Assembly (NCBI RefSeq): GCF_900141895.1
Contig: NZ_FQYT01000004.1
Location: forward strand, 94,210 to 158,209
Direction of reading: 5' to 3'
Source of the DNA: Parasporobacterium paucivorans DSM 15970
GTDB lineage: Bacteria > Bacillota > Clostridia > Lachnospirales > Lachnospiraceae
DNA length: 64,000 bases
Part shown: one piece after another, positions 25,840 through 33,838 of the stretch
How positions within the stretch are numbered: position 1 is the first letter of the stretch
Layout of the letters: each line of letters begins with the position of its first letter
Notes under the pieces: model-generated
The model's database searches: none
What the model was told of the DNA's origin: nothing
Seen by the model: the letters and a program-made list of their open reading frames with translations, nothing else
Made by a program: the position numbers and the translations under genes

Positions 25840-26052
25840 ATGAAACTCAGTGCCAGGAATCAGATAAAAGGCAGGATAGTAAGGATTGACAAAGGACAGG
25901 TCAACTGCACCGTAGCCCTTGATATCGGCGGAGGGAATATTGTGACAGCGACAATCTCCAGGTCTTCGGTGGAGGAGCTCGCACTTCACCCAGGAATGGA
26001 TGCATACGCCATCATCAAGGCCACCTCTGTCATGATCGGCGTCGATGAATAG
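25840..26052 (+). CDS. mop: Molbindin (Mop), molybdate-binding protein
   Basis: This is a 70-residue single TOBE/Mop-domain protein, the size of clostridial molbindins that store or buffer molybdate in the cytoplasm as hexamers. The start at 25840 is fixed by AGGAGG eight bases upstream. The sequence opens MKLSARNQIKGRIVRIDKG, the conserved Mop motif, continues with VTATISRSSVEELAL, and ends AYAIIKATSVMIGVDE, which matches the C-terminal strand of the fold. It lies in the same transcript as the next gene. A longer frame upstream has no ribosome site and crosses the promoter. Confidence 0.9.
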   Translation: MKLSARNQIKGRIVRIDKGQVNCTVALDIGGGNIVTATISRSSVEELALHPGMDAYAIIKATSVMIGVDE

Positions 26053-26065
26053 TTACGGTGGTGAC

Positions 26066-27022
26066 ATGGATAAACTCTATACGGCTCAGGAAATAGCCGA
26101 AAAATTAAAAATCAAAAAAAACACGGTATATGAATTAATCAAACGTGGCGAACTGCATTCCACAAAAATCGGCAAACAGATACGCATCAGCCAGCAGGAT
26201 ATTGACACCTACCTGGGGCGTTCTTCAGAATCTGCGGACCGCACTACTTCTGACAACCGCTCGCCGGTTCCTTTTGTCGAAAGTTCCGTAGTCAAAAGGG
26301 ATTACCTGAAGTATTCCAACGGATTGATCCTCTCCGGACACGAATCTCTGCTGGATCAGTTATGTTCCCAGATAGGGGCCCATCCACTCGGCCTCCCGGT
26401 TCTGCGTTCCCATGTAGGAAGTTACGATGGCCTGTATTCGCTATATTTCAAAAAAATCCATGTGGCCGCTGTACATCTTTGGGACAAAGACGAGAACAGC
26501 TATAACCGTTCGTATATCAAAAGGTTTCTTCCCGGAATCGAAACCGTGCTTTTGCATTTCGTCCGCAGAAACCAGGGTTTTTTCGTGCAAAAGGGAAACC
26601 CCCTGAATATAAAGAGTTTTCAGGATCTGGTCAGGGATGACGTGATATTCATAAACCGGGAGCCGGGAAGTGGAACAAGAATTCTTCTGGACGGGATGCT
26701 GAGCCTGAAGCGGATTCAGGGAGAGGAAATCTCCGGATACCAAAATGAAGTCCTGTCCCATTTTGCTGCTGCATCCGCTGTTTCCTCCAGGGAAGCCGAT
26801 GTGGCGCTCGGCTGTGAGAGCCAGCTGAGCCAGTTTCCCTCTCTGGATTTCGTGCCCGTCCAGACAGAATCCTACGACCTGGTATTTCTGAAAAGAGATA
26901 TGGATAAGCCTGTTTACCGCGCAATGATCGAGATCTTAAATGACAGCCAGTTCCGGACGGCCATCTCCGGAATCCGCGGATACGACATCAAGGAAATGGG
27001 CAAGTACGAAATCATTTCTTAA
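26066..27022 (+). CDS. HTH/periplasmic-binding-fold regulator, probable molybdate-responsive
   Basis: This 318-residue protein joins an excisionase-type helix-turn-helix (residues 1-55: LYTAQEIAEKLKIKKNTVYE, ISQQDIDTYLG) to a ligand-binding domain of periplasmic-binding fold. That domain has GHESLLDQLCSQI, FVQKGNPLNIKSFQDL, INREPGSGTRILLD and VALGCESQLSQFP, a pattern seen in cytoplasmic molybdate/tungstate sensors. There is no signal peptide, so it works inside the cell. I chose the ATG at 26066 after GGTGG; one at 26045 overlaps the molbindin stop and has no site. It is a good candidate repressor of modABC. Confidence 0.85.
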   Translation: MDKLYTAQEIAEKLKIKKNTVYELIKRGELHSTKIGKQIRISQQDIDTYLGRSSESADRTTSDNRSPVPFVESSVVKRDYLKYSNGLILSGHESLLDQLCSQIGAHPLGLPVLRSHVGSYDGLYSLYFKKIHVAAVHLWDKDENSYNRSYIKRFLPGIETVLLHFVRRNQGFFVQKGNPLNIKSFQDLVRDDVIFINREPGSGTRILLDGMLSLKRIQGEEISGYQNEVLSHFAAASAVSSREADVALGCESQLSQFPSLDFVPVQTESYDLVFLKRDMDKPVYRAMIEILNDSQFRTAISGIRGYDIKEMGKYEIIS

Positions 27023-27035
27023 AACCGAACCCCTG

Positions 27036-27088
27036 AAAAAGGGCGTCGCCCGGCAGCTGATGACCAGCTGCCGGGCGACGCCCTTTTT
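27036..27088. terminator. Bidirectional terminator between convergent genes
   Basis: A perfect 24-bp stem (27036-27059 with 27065-27088) with a 5-base loop has A-runs at its base on one side and T-runs on the other, so it works in both directions for the regulator (plus) and the small suf-linked gene (minus). Confidence 0.9.
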
Positions 27089-27095
27089 ATTTTCA

Positions 27096-27416
27096 TTATT
27101 CAAACTTTATTTCTGTATCCTTTGGCAACGCCAGATTACATTCCACCTCTGCACACTTGATGATCCCCGCGATGGTCGGACACCCGCAATGACCAGGAAA
27201 TTTCTCGGAAGCATATGCAAAGAACGGACCGGTGCCTGGTTTTTTCAGACAGATGTCATAGGTATCAAAGGTATCTCCAAGCTCCTGCATCATATTTCTA
27301 ACTGACTCACATGCCGACACAACCTTCAGCTGTACCTCCATATCGTCTTCCATCGATGTGGCTTCAATTACAGTTTTCAATCCGCAGATACCCGGATCAA
27401 CTTTTACTTTTGTCAT
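27096..27416 (-). CDS. Small conserved protein linked to suf genes (unknown function)
   Basis: This is a 106-residue cytoplasmic protein, acidic, with no signal or membrane segment. It opens MTKVKVDPGICGLKTVIEA and has a second cysteine pair in FPGHCGCPTIAGIIKCAE, then one more Cys in VECNLAL. I believe it belongs to the DUF6951 group, but I cannot confirm the number. It starts 13 bases after sufB, so it is co-transcribed with the iron-sulfur assembly genes. The Cys pattern suggests that it may bind a metal or cluster, for example as a carrier or scaffold. That function is inference from context only. Confidence 0.75.
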   Translation of the reverse strand: MTKVKVDPGICGLKTVIEATSMEDDMEVQLKVVSACESVRNMMQELGDTFDTYDICLKKPGTGPFFAYASEKFPGHCGCPTIAGIIKCAEVECNLALPKDTEIKFE

Positions 27417-27429
27417 GAATTTTTCCTCC

Positions 27430-28347
27430 CTATTTCAAAAATCCGCTTATAATCTGCGCTTCTGCTTCTTCCTCGGTCAGTCCCAGCGTCATGAGCTTTA
27501 TTATCTGATCTCCTGCAATCTTGCCTATGGCCGCTTCATGTATCAGGCTTGCATCCAGATTGTTTGCGGTAATTTCCGGAATGGCGCTGATCCTTGCATT
27601 GCCCATGATGATTGCATCACATTCACTGTGACCGCTGCACCTTGCGTTTCCGTTGATTTTTGCCAGGAAAAGCTGAGAGGAATCATCCTTGGCAACAGAC
27701 CGGGATACCACATTGGTACTGGATCCATCTCCGTCAAGATCGACTTGGAATGAGGTCTTCGCATATTGCTTTCCGTGAGTCATCAGTTTTTCATTAATGA
27801 CCAGGGTTGCCCCTTCTTTCAATACGGCTTCTGTAATCCTGTCTGTAGAATCCACCCCCTTAATCTGGGTGGTCTCCATCTCCATGTGGCTGTCTTCTTC
27901 CATTTTCACTATGGTAGTCGGATTCATGACCCTGGCGCCGCTGCCATCCCCTTCCCCGTAGTGCTTCTCCACATATTTTACTTTTGCACCTTTCCCAACA
28001 TAAAAAGTGTGTATCCCGTCATGCCTCGACTCTTCATCCCCACCATTATGGATTCCGCAGCCAGCAATGATGGTCACATCCGCCCCTTCACCGATCAGGA
28101 AATCATTGTACACCATGTCCTGCAAACCGCTTTCGCTCACTACCACCGGAATATGGACGTTCTCATTTTTTGTGCCTGGTTTGATGATTATATCGATGCC
28201 GGGCTTATCTTCCTTTGAAACAATATCGATGTTGTCCGTGACGTTCCTTCCGGCCTTTTCCCCATTTGCCCTTATATTATATGCTCCAGTCGGCAGTTCA
28301 TGCAGACCGGCAACCTTTTCCAATAAGTCCATTTGTATTTCATCCAT
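27430..28347 (-). CDS. sufB: SufB/SufD-family Fe-S cluster assembly protein (minimal SufBC type)
   Basis: This is a scaffold subunit of the SUF iron-sulfur assembly machine, 305 residues, much shorter than classical SufB (about 470). The beta-helix core is visible (VTIIAGCGIHNGGDEESRHD, VKYVEKHYGEGDGSG). The C-terminal block has the conserved GNARCSGHSECDAI with the key Cys and ASLIHEAAIGKI with the conserved His-Glu. With only sufC beside it and no sufD, sufS or sufU, this is the two-gene SufBC layout regarded as the minimal or ancestral form. A SufB homodimer presumably replaces SufBD. It starts 23 bases after sufC. Confidence 0.88.
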   Translation of the reverse strand: MDEIQMDLLEKVAGLHELPTGAYNIRANGEKAGRNVTDNIDIVSKEDKPGIDIIIKPGTKNENVHIPVVVSESGLQDMVYNDFLIGEGADVTIIAGCGIHNGGDEESRHDGIHTFYVGKGAKVKYVEKHYGEGDGSGARVMNPTTIVKMEEDSHMEMETTQIKGVDSTDRITEAVLKEGATLVINEKLMTHGKQYAKTSFQVDLDGDGSSTNVVSRSVAKDDSSQLFLAKINGNARCSGHSECDAIIMGNARISAIPEITANNLDASLIHEAAIGKIAGDQIIKLMTLGLTEEEAEAQIISGFLK

Positions 28348-28370
28348 AAAAAATCCTCGCTTTATCTGAT

Positions 28371-29096
28371 CTATTGTTCTTCCGTGTAAAATCTGCAGGA
28401 ATCCGTATCTTTAAGCAGTTCGGGAAGTATTTCATCCTTCTTCCCATGGGCTTCAATTTTCCCTTCACGTATGACAATGATTTCATCAGCGACGTTCAGG
28501 ATTCTCTCCTGGTGGGAGATAATAATGACGGAATTATGCTGCTCCTTATGCATCCTTTCGAATATCCGGATCAGATTGCTGAAGCTCCATAAATCGATGC
28601 CGGCTTCTGGTTCATCAAATACGGACAGCTTCGTTCCCCTGGCGATTACGGTGGCTATCTCTATACGTTTGAGCTCCCCGCCTGACAGGCTTGCATCCAC
28701 GTCACGGTTGATATAATCTCTGGCACAGAGTCCTACTTCCGATAAATAATCACAGGCTTTCGCTATAGTGATCTCATCCCTGGCTGCAAGCCGGATCAGA
28801 TCCCGTACCTTGATGCCCTTAAATCTCACGGGCTGCTGAAATGCAAAGCTTATGCCCAGATTCGCCCGCTCTGTTATACTCTTATCCGTTATGTCAATAC
28901 CGTCAAAAAAAATCTGGCCTGCGGTAGGCTTTTCGATTCCGGCAATCAGCCTGGCAAGGGTTGATTTTCCGCCTCCGTTTGGTCCTGTAATCACAAAAAA
29001 CTTTGAGTCGTCAAAGGTGAAATTGATATTCTTAATAATCTCCTTCTTATCGTTATCATCCTTCACTCCAAATGAAAGATTTCTAAGTTCCAGCAT
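28371..29096 (-). CDS. sufC: SufC Fe-S assembly ATPase
   Basis: This is the ABC-type ATPase that drives the SufB scaffold, 241 residues from the ATG at 29096 (AGGAGG site). Walker A is TGPNGGGKSTLARL, Q-loop SFAFQQPVRFKG, signature DASLSGGELKRIEIA and Walker B LSVFDEPEAGIDLWSF. GGELKR and DEPEAGID are more like SufC than transport ATPases. The protein is soluble. It is the first gene of the suf operon and has its own promoter inside the end of the upstream peptidase gene. Confidence 0.92.
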   Translation of the reverse strand: MLELRNLSFGVKDDNDKKEIIKNINFTFDDSKFFVITGPNGGGKSTLARLIAGIEKPTAGQIFFDGIDITDKSITERANLGISFAFQQPVRFKGIKVRDLIRLAARDEITIAKACDYLSEVGLCARDYINRDVDASLSGGELKRIEIATVIARGTKLSVFDEPEAGIDLWSFSNLIRIFERMHKEQHNSVIIISHQERILNVADEIIVIREGKIEAHGKKDEILPELLKDTDSCRFYTEEQ

Positions 29097-29140
29097 TGTA
29101 TTTCCTCCTAGCAGGGTTAATATCTTTCTATCATCAGAAC

Positions 29141-29169
29141 ATAATATCAAATCGCACAAATAAAATCAA
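29141..29169 (-). promoter_or_regulatory. Sigma-A promoter of sufCB
   Basis: On the minus strand TTGATT (29164-29169), 17 bases, TGA then TATTAT (29141-29146). The -35 overlaps the stop codon of the upstream gene. I see no recognisable IscR-type site around it. Confidence 0.7.
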
Positions 29170-30188
29170 TTATTATAATCTCTATATACCATGTCCCCCT
29201 TGCCTCCGGCAGAGAAGATCCTTGCTATTGCGCCGTTGATCATTACAAACTGCGGTCCCTTATGGCCGATGTCCGCATCCATTATAATGGGAACATCCAG
29301 GCTTCCCAGCATCGTCAGGACGGCCTCATCATAGCTGGTGTCTGTGAAGGTCGAGAACAGGAGAGGCCTTCCAAATACGATTCCACGGCAGTGTTCAAAC
29401 CACCCCATCTCCCTGAGTCTCCAGAGCCCCATCATGAGTGCTTCCGAATTTAGATCGAAGCTTTCCAGGTACCATATTATACCATCTTCCCGGTATTTAT
29501 GGACATACTCGACCGCACCGTCGTACCTGGTGCCGGCCAGCGTAAGCAGTACATCCAGACACCCTCCAATGAGCCGTCCCTGCATCGTTATGGATTCTTC
29601 CCCTCTCAAATTTCTCCAGAGCACTGGCATATCCGTCCGGTACCCCTCCAGGCCAGTCTCCTTGTCATGGAATCCGTCCTCATACATTTCGAAGCTTGTC
29701 TGAACCCGGGTCTTCCCCTCCAGGATTTCCAGATTCCTCCGGACAGATACATCCCAGTCCTGCATGCCAAAATCTCCGAAATTGCTGCCATAGGCCGTTG
29801 CAATATCCAGCTTTGTCGTAATAGGAAACAGTATTGCGGTGTTGTCGGAATATCCCTGTATCCACTTTGGATTGACCCTGACAGAATCAAAATCCACAAA
29901 TTCCAGCATCTCTACCAGAAAGTCCCCTCCTTTGGCTGAGAATATGCAGCTTACATCCTCTCTGCGCAGCAGTGCGTCGAGCTGGGCCGCACGGGTTTTT
30001 CCATCCGAGCTTCTTCCCTTTGCGTCTGCCGTAAATACATTTTCGGTGAATTCAACCTTATACCCTTTTTCTCCAAGCTTTTTCTTCCCATTTTGAAACC
30101 TCGCCTTGTCCTCCTCTTTGCTCAGACCGTTGGACAGCGCGGTAACTGCAATGGTATCTCCCGGTTTAATATGTTTTGGAAAAATCAT
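29166..30188 (-). CDS. S66-family peptidase (LD-carboxypeptidase / MccF-like)
   Basis: This 340-residue cytoplasmic serine peptidase of family S66 either trims the terminal D-Ala from muropeptide tetrapeptides (LdcA) or, like MccF, detoxifies microcin C-type peptide nucleotides. The opening HIKPGDTIAVTALSNGLS is the family's N-terminal strand. The likely triad is Ser in GYSDNTAILF, Glu in WYLESFDLN and His in DADIGHKGPQFV. The ATG overlaps the addA stop by four bases (ATGA), so it is translated from the addBA message. The length and insertions look more MccF-like than E. coli LdcA-like, but this is a judgement by eye. Confidence 0.85.
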   Translation of the reverse strand: MIFPKHIKPGDTIAVTALSNGLSKEEDKARFQNGKKKLGEKGYKVEFTENVFTADAKGRSSDGKTRAAQLDALLRREDVSCIFSAKGGDFLVEMLEFVDFDSVRVNPKWIQGYSDNTAILFPITTKLDIATAYGSNFGDFGMQDWDVSVRRNLEILEGKTRVQTSFEMYEDGFHDKETGLEGYRTDMPVLWRNLRGEESITMQGRLIGGCLDVLLTLAGTRYDGAVEYVHKYREDGIIWYLESFDLNSEALMMGLWRLREMGWFEHCRGIVFGRPLLFSTFTDTSYDEAVLTMLGSLDVPIIMDADIGHKGPQFVMINGAIARIFSAGGKGDMVYRDYNN

Positions 30189-33100
30189 CTGATTACTTCT
30201 CCCTTCCCTAAGTGAAACGAATATAATATCTTTTCTTTTACTTCTTTGCCGGTAATCTGCTCCAGCGCTTTTTTATAAAAATCCAGCTGCACCCCGTATC
30301 TTTGCCTCAGTTCATCCATGGAGTCGATCCGGTCTGTCTTATAGTCCACGACCACCAGCCTATCTTCCTCCATGTACGCATCGATGACTCCCTGTACGAC
30401 TATGGTTTCTTCTGGATCAAAGGCAGGATTAATCTCCTCCGCCGAAATGCCCATAACATACTGCTTCTCCCGAAACAGCTTCTTGTCGCGGTATGCCCGT
30501 GCCAGCCTGCTGCCCAGGTCAGAGGCCAGGAGACCAGTTATATCATCCGGATTCACCGCATCTGCCTCTTCCCTCGAAATTTTCCCCATCGCTGCAAGGG
30601 CCTGTATCGCTTCCCGGATAACCACCCTTTCAGGCAGCAGAGAGAAATCAAGAAGTTCCAGCACACGATGATACGCACTGCCCCGACCGACCGGGCTCAG
30701 CTTTTCTTTTTCTGAAATAAAGAGAGGGACATTTTCCTCCTGAATCTCCCATTCCCTGTCATACCTGAAGGTTGTTTCCTCATCCATCTGCTGGCTCACC
30801 TTCTTGATTTCGCTGACGCTCATTTTTGTATGGATGATTCCATTTCCTTTAAACGGGTATGTGTATTCCATTCTGTCCCGGATTTCCCTGCGAAGCTTCT
30901 GATCAAATATATAGGTTGTATCCCAGTAAAGAAGATTCTTCTCCCTGCCTTCCTGCAGTACCGTCTTTTTGACTTTTTCGTATACGATATCCTCTGCCCT
31001 GAACATTTTCACATCAAATCCCGCGTCCGTTTCCAGCAGTTGTCTGGATATCCCCGGATCGTAGGAAAGGCCCGCAAGAATCCCGGAAAAGGCGGCGTTC
31101 CTTGCCATGGAAAACCCTATCCAATCCATAAAACTTGAAGCGTCCGTCAGCGTTCCAAGGGACAGGGCCGTACGGACTGACTGCCTCTCCCCCATCCATT
31201 TCTTAACGGAGGTTTCCAGGCTGTCGGACTGGCCCGCAATAATCAGTTTTTCTCTGGCTCTCGTCATGGCCACATACAGAACCCTGAGCTCTTCCGAAAG
31301 ATTTTCCAGTTTTGTCTTAAGGGCGATTCCCCTCTTTATAATAGTTGGCGTTTTTATCCTCTGCTCCAGGTCTATGCTGTCCACGCCTATTCCCAGTTCC
31401 GAATGCATAACAATGGATGCCGACGAATCCCTGACATTGAATTTCTTTCCGGTCCCTCCAAGAATCACAATCGGAAACTCAAGTCCCTTGCTTTTATGGA
31501 TGCTCATGATTCGGACGGTATCGTCATTTTCTCCGGCGACCCCTGCCTCCCCCATGTCGTTTTCCTTGTATTTTCTGAGCTTTTCAATGTAGCGGATGAA
31601 ATTGAATACTCCTGTATAACTGGTTTTTTCAAATGCAGCGGCTTTTTCCCGGAGCATATCCAGATTCGCCTTCCGCCTCTCCCCGGCCGGCATGGCGCGT
31701 ACATACAGCTCATATCCGGTATCCATCAAAACAAAGGATAAAATTTCGTAAATTGACAGATAAACGGATTTCTGCCTGTATTCTCTGAGCTTTCCAAGAA
31801 ATACACCCAGCCGTTTCCTTAAGCCTTCATCTTCCCCTTCGATGGAATATCCGGTTATCCCCTCATACAGGCTGCCGCTGCGTTTTGCAAGTCTTATCCG
31901 TGCAAGATCCTCCGAAGAAAACCCTCCGATGGGGGAATGCAGTATGGCAGCCAGAGGGATATCCTGTATCGGATTATCAATAATGGACAGGATATCCAGG
32001 ACCGTTCGGACCTCCAAGGCATCAAAATAGCCTTCTCCGGTCTCCACATAGCATGGAATCCCTTCCGACATAAGTACCTTTTCGGCTATATCTGCCATTC
32101 CTTTGGGGCTCCTGTAGAGTATTACGATATCCCGGAAGCAGGCGGTCCTGAATTCCCCCGTTTCCTTGTCAACAATCTTGTGGCCATGCATCGGATCTGT
32201 CAATTCCCTGATCCTGTCTGCTATAACCTTTGCCTCCAGCTCTTTTTTTTCATCCTTCGTCTCCACGAAAAGGATTTCCGTGTTGTCCGTCTGGCCAGTG
32301 GGAACCGGCTTGTACTCCGCTCCCGTGTGTAATTCATTTTCCTCGTCATAGTCTATATCCCCGAGATTCTTTGACATAATCTGCCGGAATATGAAGTTAA
32401 TGCCCTTCAGCACATTATCCCTTGACCGGAAATTCTTGTCCAGATTGATTCTCTGGTAAAGAGATCCTGCATCTGTGGGATATTCTTCGTATTTTTTCAC
32501 GAAGAGCTCTGGCTTTGCCATACGGAATTTATAGATGCTCTGCTTGACATCCCCCACCATGAAGGTGTTTGGCTCCCCCCTGCTTTCCCTGGATACACTG
32601 TTCAATATCACCTCCTGCAGAAGATTGCTGTCCTGATATTCATCAATGAAAATCTCCCGGAAAGTATCTGAAATTTCCTGGCCGGTCCTGGAAGGGAGGG
32701 GGTTTCCGTTCTCATCCCTCACCGTCAGGATTTCCAGGGCCATATGTTCAATATCGCTGAAATCCACCACGTTCTTGTCCCTTTTTGCCTCCCCATAGCG
32801 CCTCAGGAATTCATCGGCCAGATCTATGAGGACTCTGGTGGGGCCTGAACTTATGCGAATATCTTCAAGCATATCTTCCCTGCTCTGGAAATAATATTCC
32901 GATCCCAGTTTTTTCAGACCTTCTTTTACTTTCTTCCGCAGATTCTGAACTTCTTCCTTCTTCTCCAGGGAAAACGTTTCTCCCCTCTGTCCCGGCAGCC
33001 TCTTGAAAGAGGGATTATTCAGCAGCGTCACCCGTTCGTCAAAGTCCGAGCTTCCCACAATTTCTTCCAGCATTTCCAGGTCGCATGACAGGGCCTCCCG

Positions 33101-33838
33101 GTACGCGCCGGGTCCGTCCGGGCTGTCGCATATGGCGATGGCATTCAGGATAATTTTCCGGTAATCACCAAGGATCGTATCCACATACTCTTTCAAATGC
33201 TCCATCCACGGTGCTTCCCAAACGTCCTCTTCGCTGCCCAGATAGGATTTTCTGCAGGCCTCCAGCCATTCGCCCGGCCATGGATGGCTGATGGAAAATC
33301 CGTACAGTTTCAGAATCAGGTCCTCTATATTTGAGTCATCGCTTTTGGGCGCATACGTTTCCACAAATTCCAGAAATTCCTCTTTACCTTCTTCATATCG
33401 TTCTTCCAGCATTTCCCCGATGACATCTGTTTTTATAAGGTTCAGTTCCCCTTCATCCGCAACCCTGAACCCCGGATCAACGTCAATTTCATTGAAATGT
33501 TCCCTGATTACACTCAGACAGAAGCTGTCGATTGTCATGATGTGCGAATTGTGGATGTAGGTCATCTGCTTCTGGAGGTGCTCATTCTCGGGGTTTTCCT
33601 CGCTTTTTTCCTGGATTGCGGCCGATATCTTTTCCCGCATCTGTGCGGCGGCCGCTTTGGTGAATGTCACTACCAGAAGCCTGTCTACATCCGTTTTGTC
33701 CTTTTCGTCCAGGATCATCTGTATGATTCTCTCCACCAGCACGGCCGTTTTCCCGGAGCCTGCAGCGGCAGAAACCAGGAGATTTTTGTTCCTGGATTCA
33801 ATTACCTGTTTCTGTCTGTCTGTCCATTTCGTCCCCAT
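30185..33838 (-). CDS. addA: AddA helicase-nuclease subunit of AddAB
   Basis: This is the UvrD-type helicase and nuclease subunit of AddAB, which resects double-strand ends for RecA-mediated repair. It is 1217 residues from the ATG at 33838 (AAGGAGGCGG site), overlapping addB by 41 bases. Motif I is VSAAAGSGKTAVLVERI, motif II FIDEYQDSN, motif III GDVKQSIYKFR, and motif VI VAMTRAREKLIIAG. The RecB-type nuclease domain near the C-terminus has GVIDAYMEEDRLVVVDYKTD with the catalytic Asp and Lys. All main motifs are intact. Confidence 0.96.
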   Translation of the reverse strand: MGTKWTDRQKQVIESRNKNLLVSAAAGSGKTAVLVERIIQMILDEKDKTDVDRLLVVTFTKAAAAQMREKISAAIQEKSEENPENEHLQKQMTYIHNSHIMTIDSFCLSVIREHFNEIDVDPGFRVADEGELNLIKTDVIGEMLEERYEEGKEEFLEFVETYAPKSDDSNIEDLILKLYGFSISHPWPGEWLEACRKSYLGSEEDVWEAPWMEHLKEYVDTILGDYRKIILNAIAICDSPDGPGAYREALSCDLEMLEEIVGSSDFDERVTLLNNPSFKRLPGQRGETFSLEKKEEVQNLRKKVKEGLKKLGSEYYFQSREDMLEDIRISSGPTRVLIDLADEFLRRYGEAKRDKNVVDFSDIEHMALEILTVRDENGNPLPSRTGQEISDTFREIFIDEYQDSNLLQEVILNSVSRESRGEPNTFMVGDVKQSIYKFRMAKPELFVKKYEEYPTDAGSLYQRINLDKNFRSRDNVLKGINFIFRQIMSKNLGDIDYDEENELHTGAEYKPVPTGQTDNTEILFVETKDEKKELEAKVIADRIRELTDPMHGHKIVDKETGEFRTACFRDIVILYRSPKGMADIAEKVLMSEGIPCYVETGEGYFDALEVRTVLDILSIIDNPIQDIPLAAILHSPIGGFSSEDLARIRLAKRSGSLYEGITGYSIEGEDEGLRKRLGVFLGKLREYRQKSVYLSIYEILSFVLMDTGYELYVRAMPAGERRKANLDMLREKAAAFEKTSYTGVFNFIRYIEKLRKYKENDMGEAGVAGENDDTVRIMSIHKSKGLEFPIVILGGTGKKFNVRDSSASIVMHSELGIGVDSIDLEQRIKTPTIIKRGIALKTKLENLSEELRVLYVAMTRAREKLIIAGQSDSLETSVKKWMGERQSVRTALSLGTLTDASSFMDWIGFSMARNAAFSGILAGLSYDPGISRQLLETDAGFDVKMFRAEDIVYEKVKKTVLQEGREKNLLYWDTTYIFDQKLRREIRDRMEYTYPFKGNGIIHTKMSVSEIKKVSQQMDEETTFRYDREWEIQEENVPLFISEKEKLSPVGRGSAYHRVLELLDFSLLPERVVIREAIQALAAMGKISREEADAVNPDDITGLLASDLGSRLARAYRDKKLFREKQYVMGISAEEINPAFDPEETIVVQGVIDAYMEEDRLVVVDYKTDRIDSMDELRQRYGVQLDFYKKALEQITGKEVKEKILYSFHLGKGEVIR

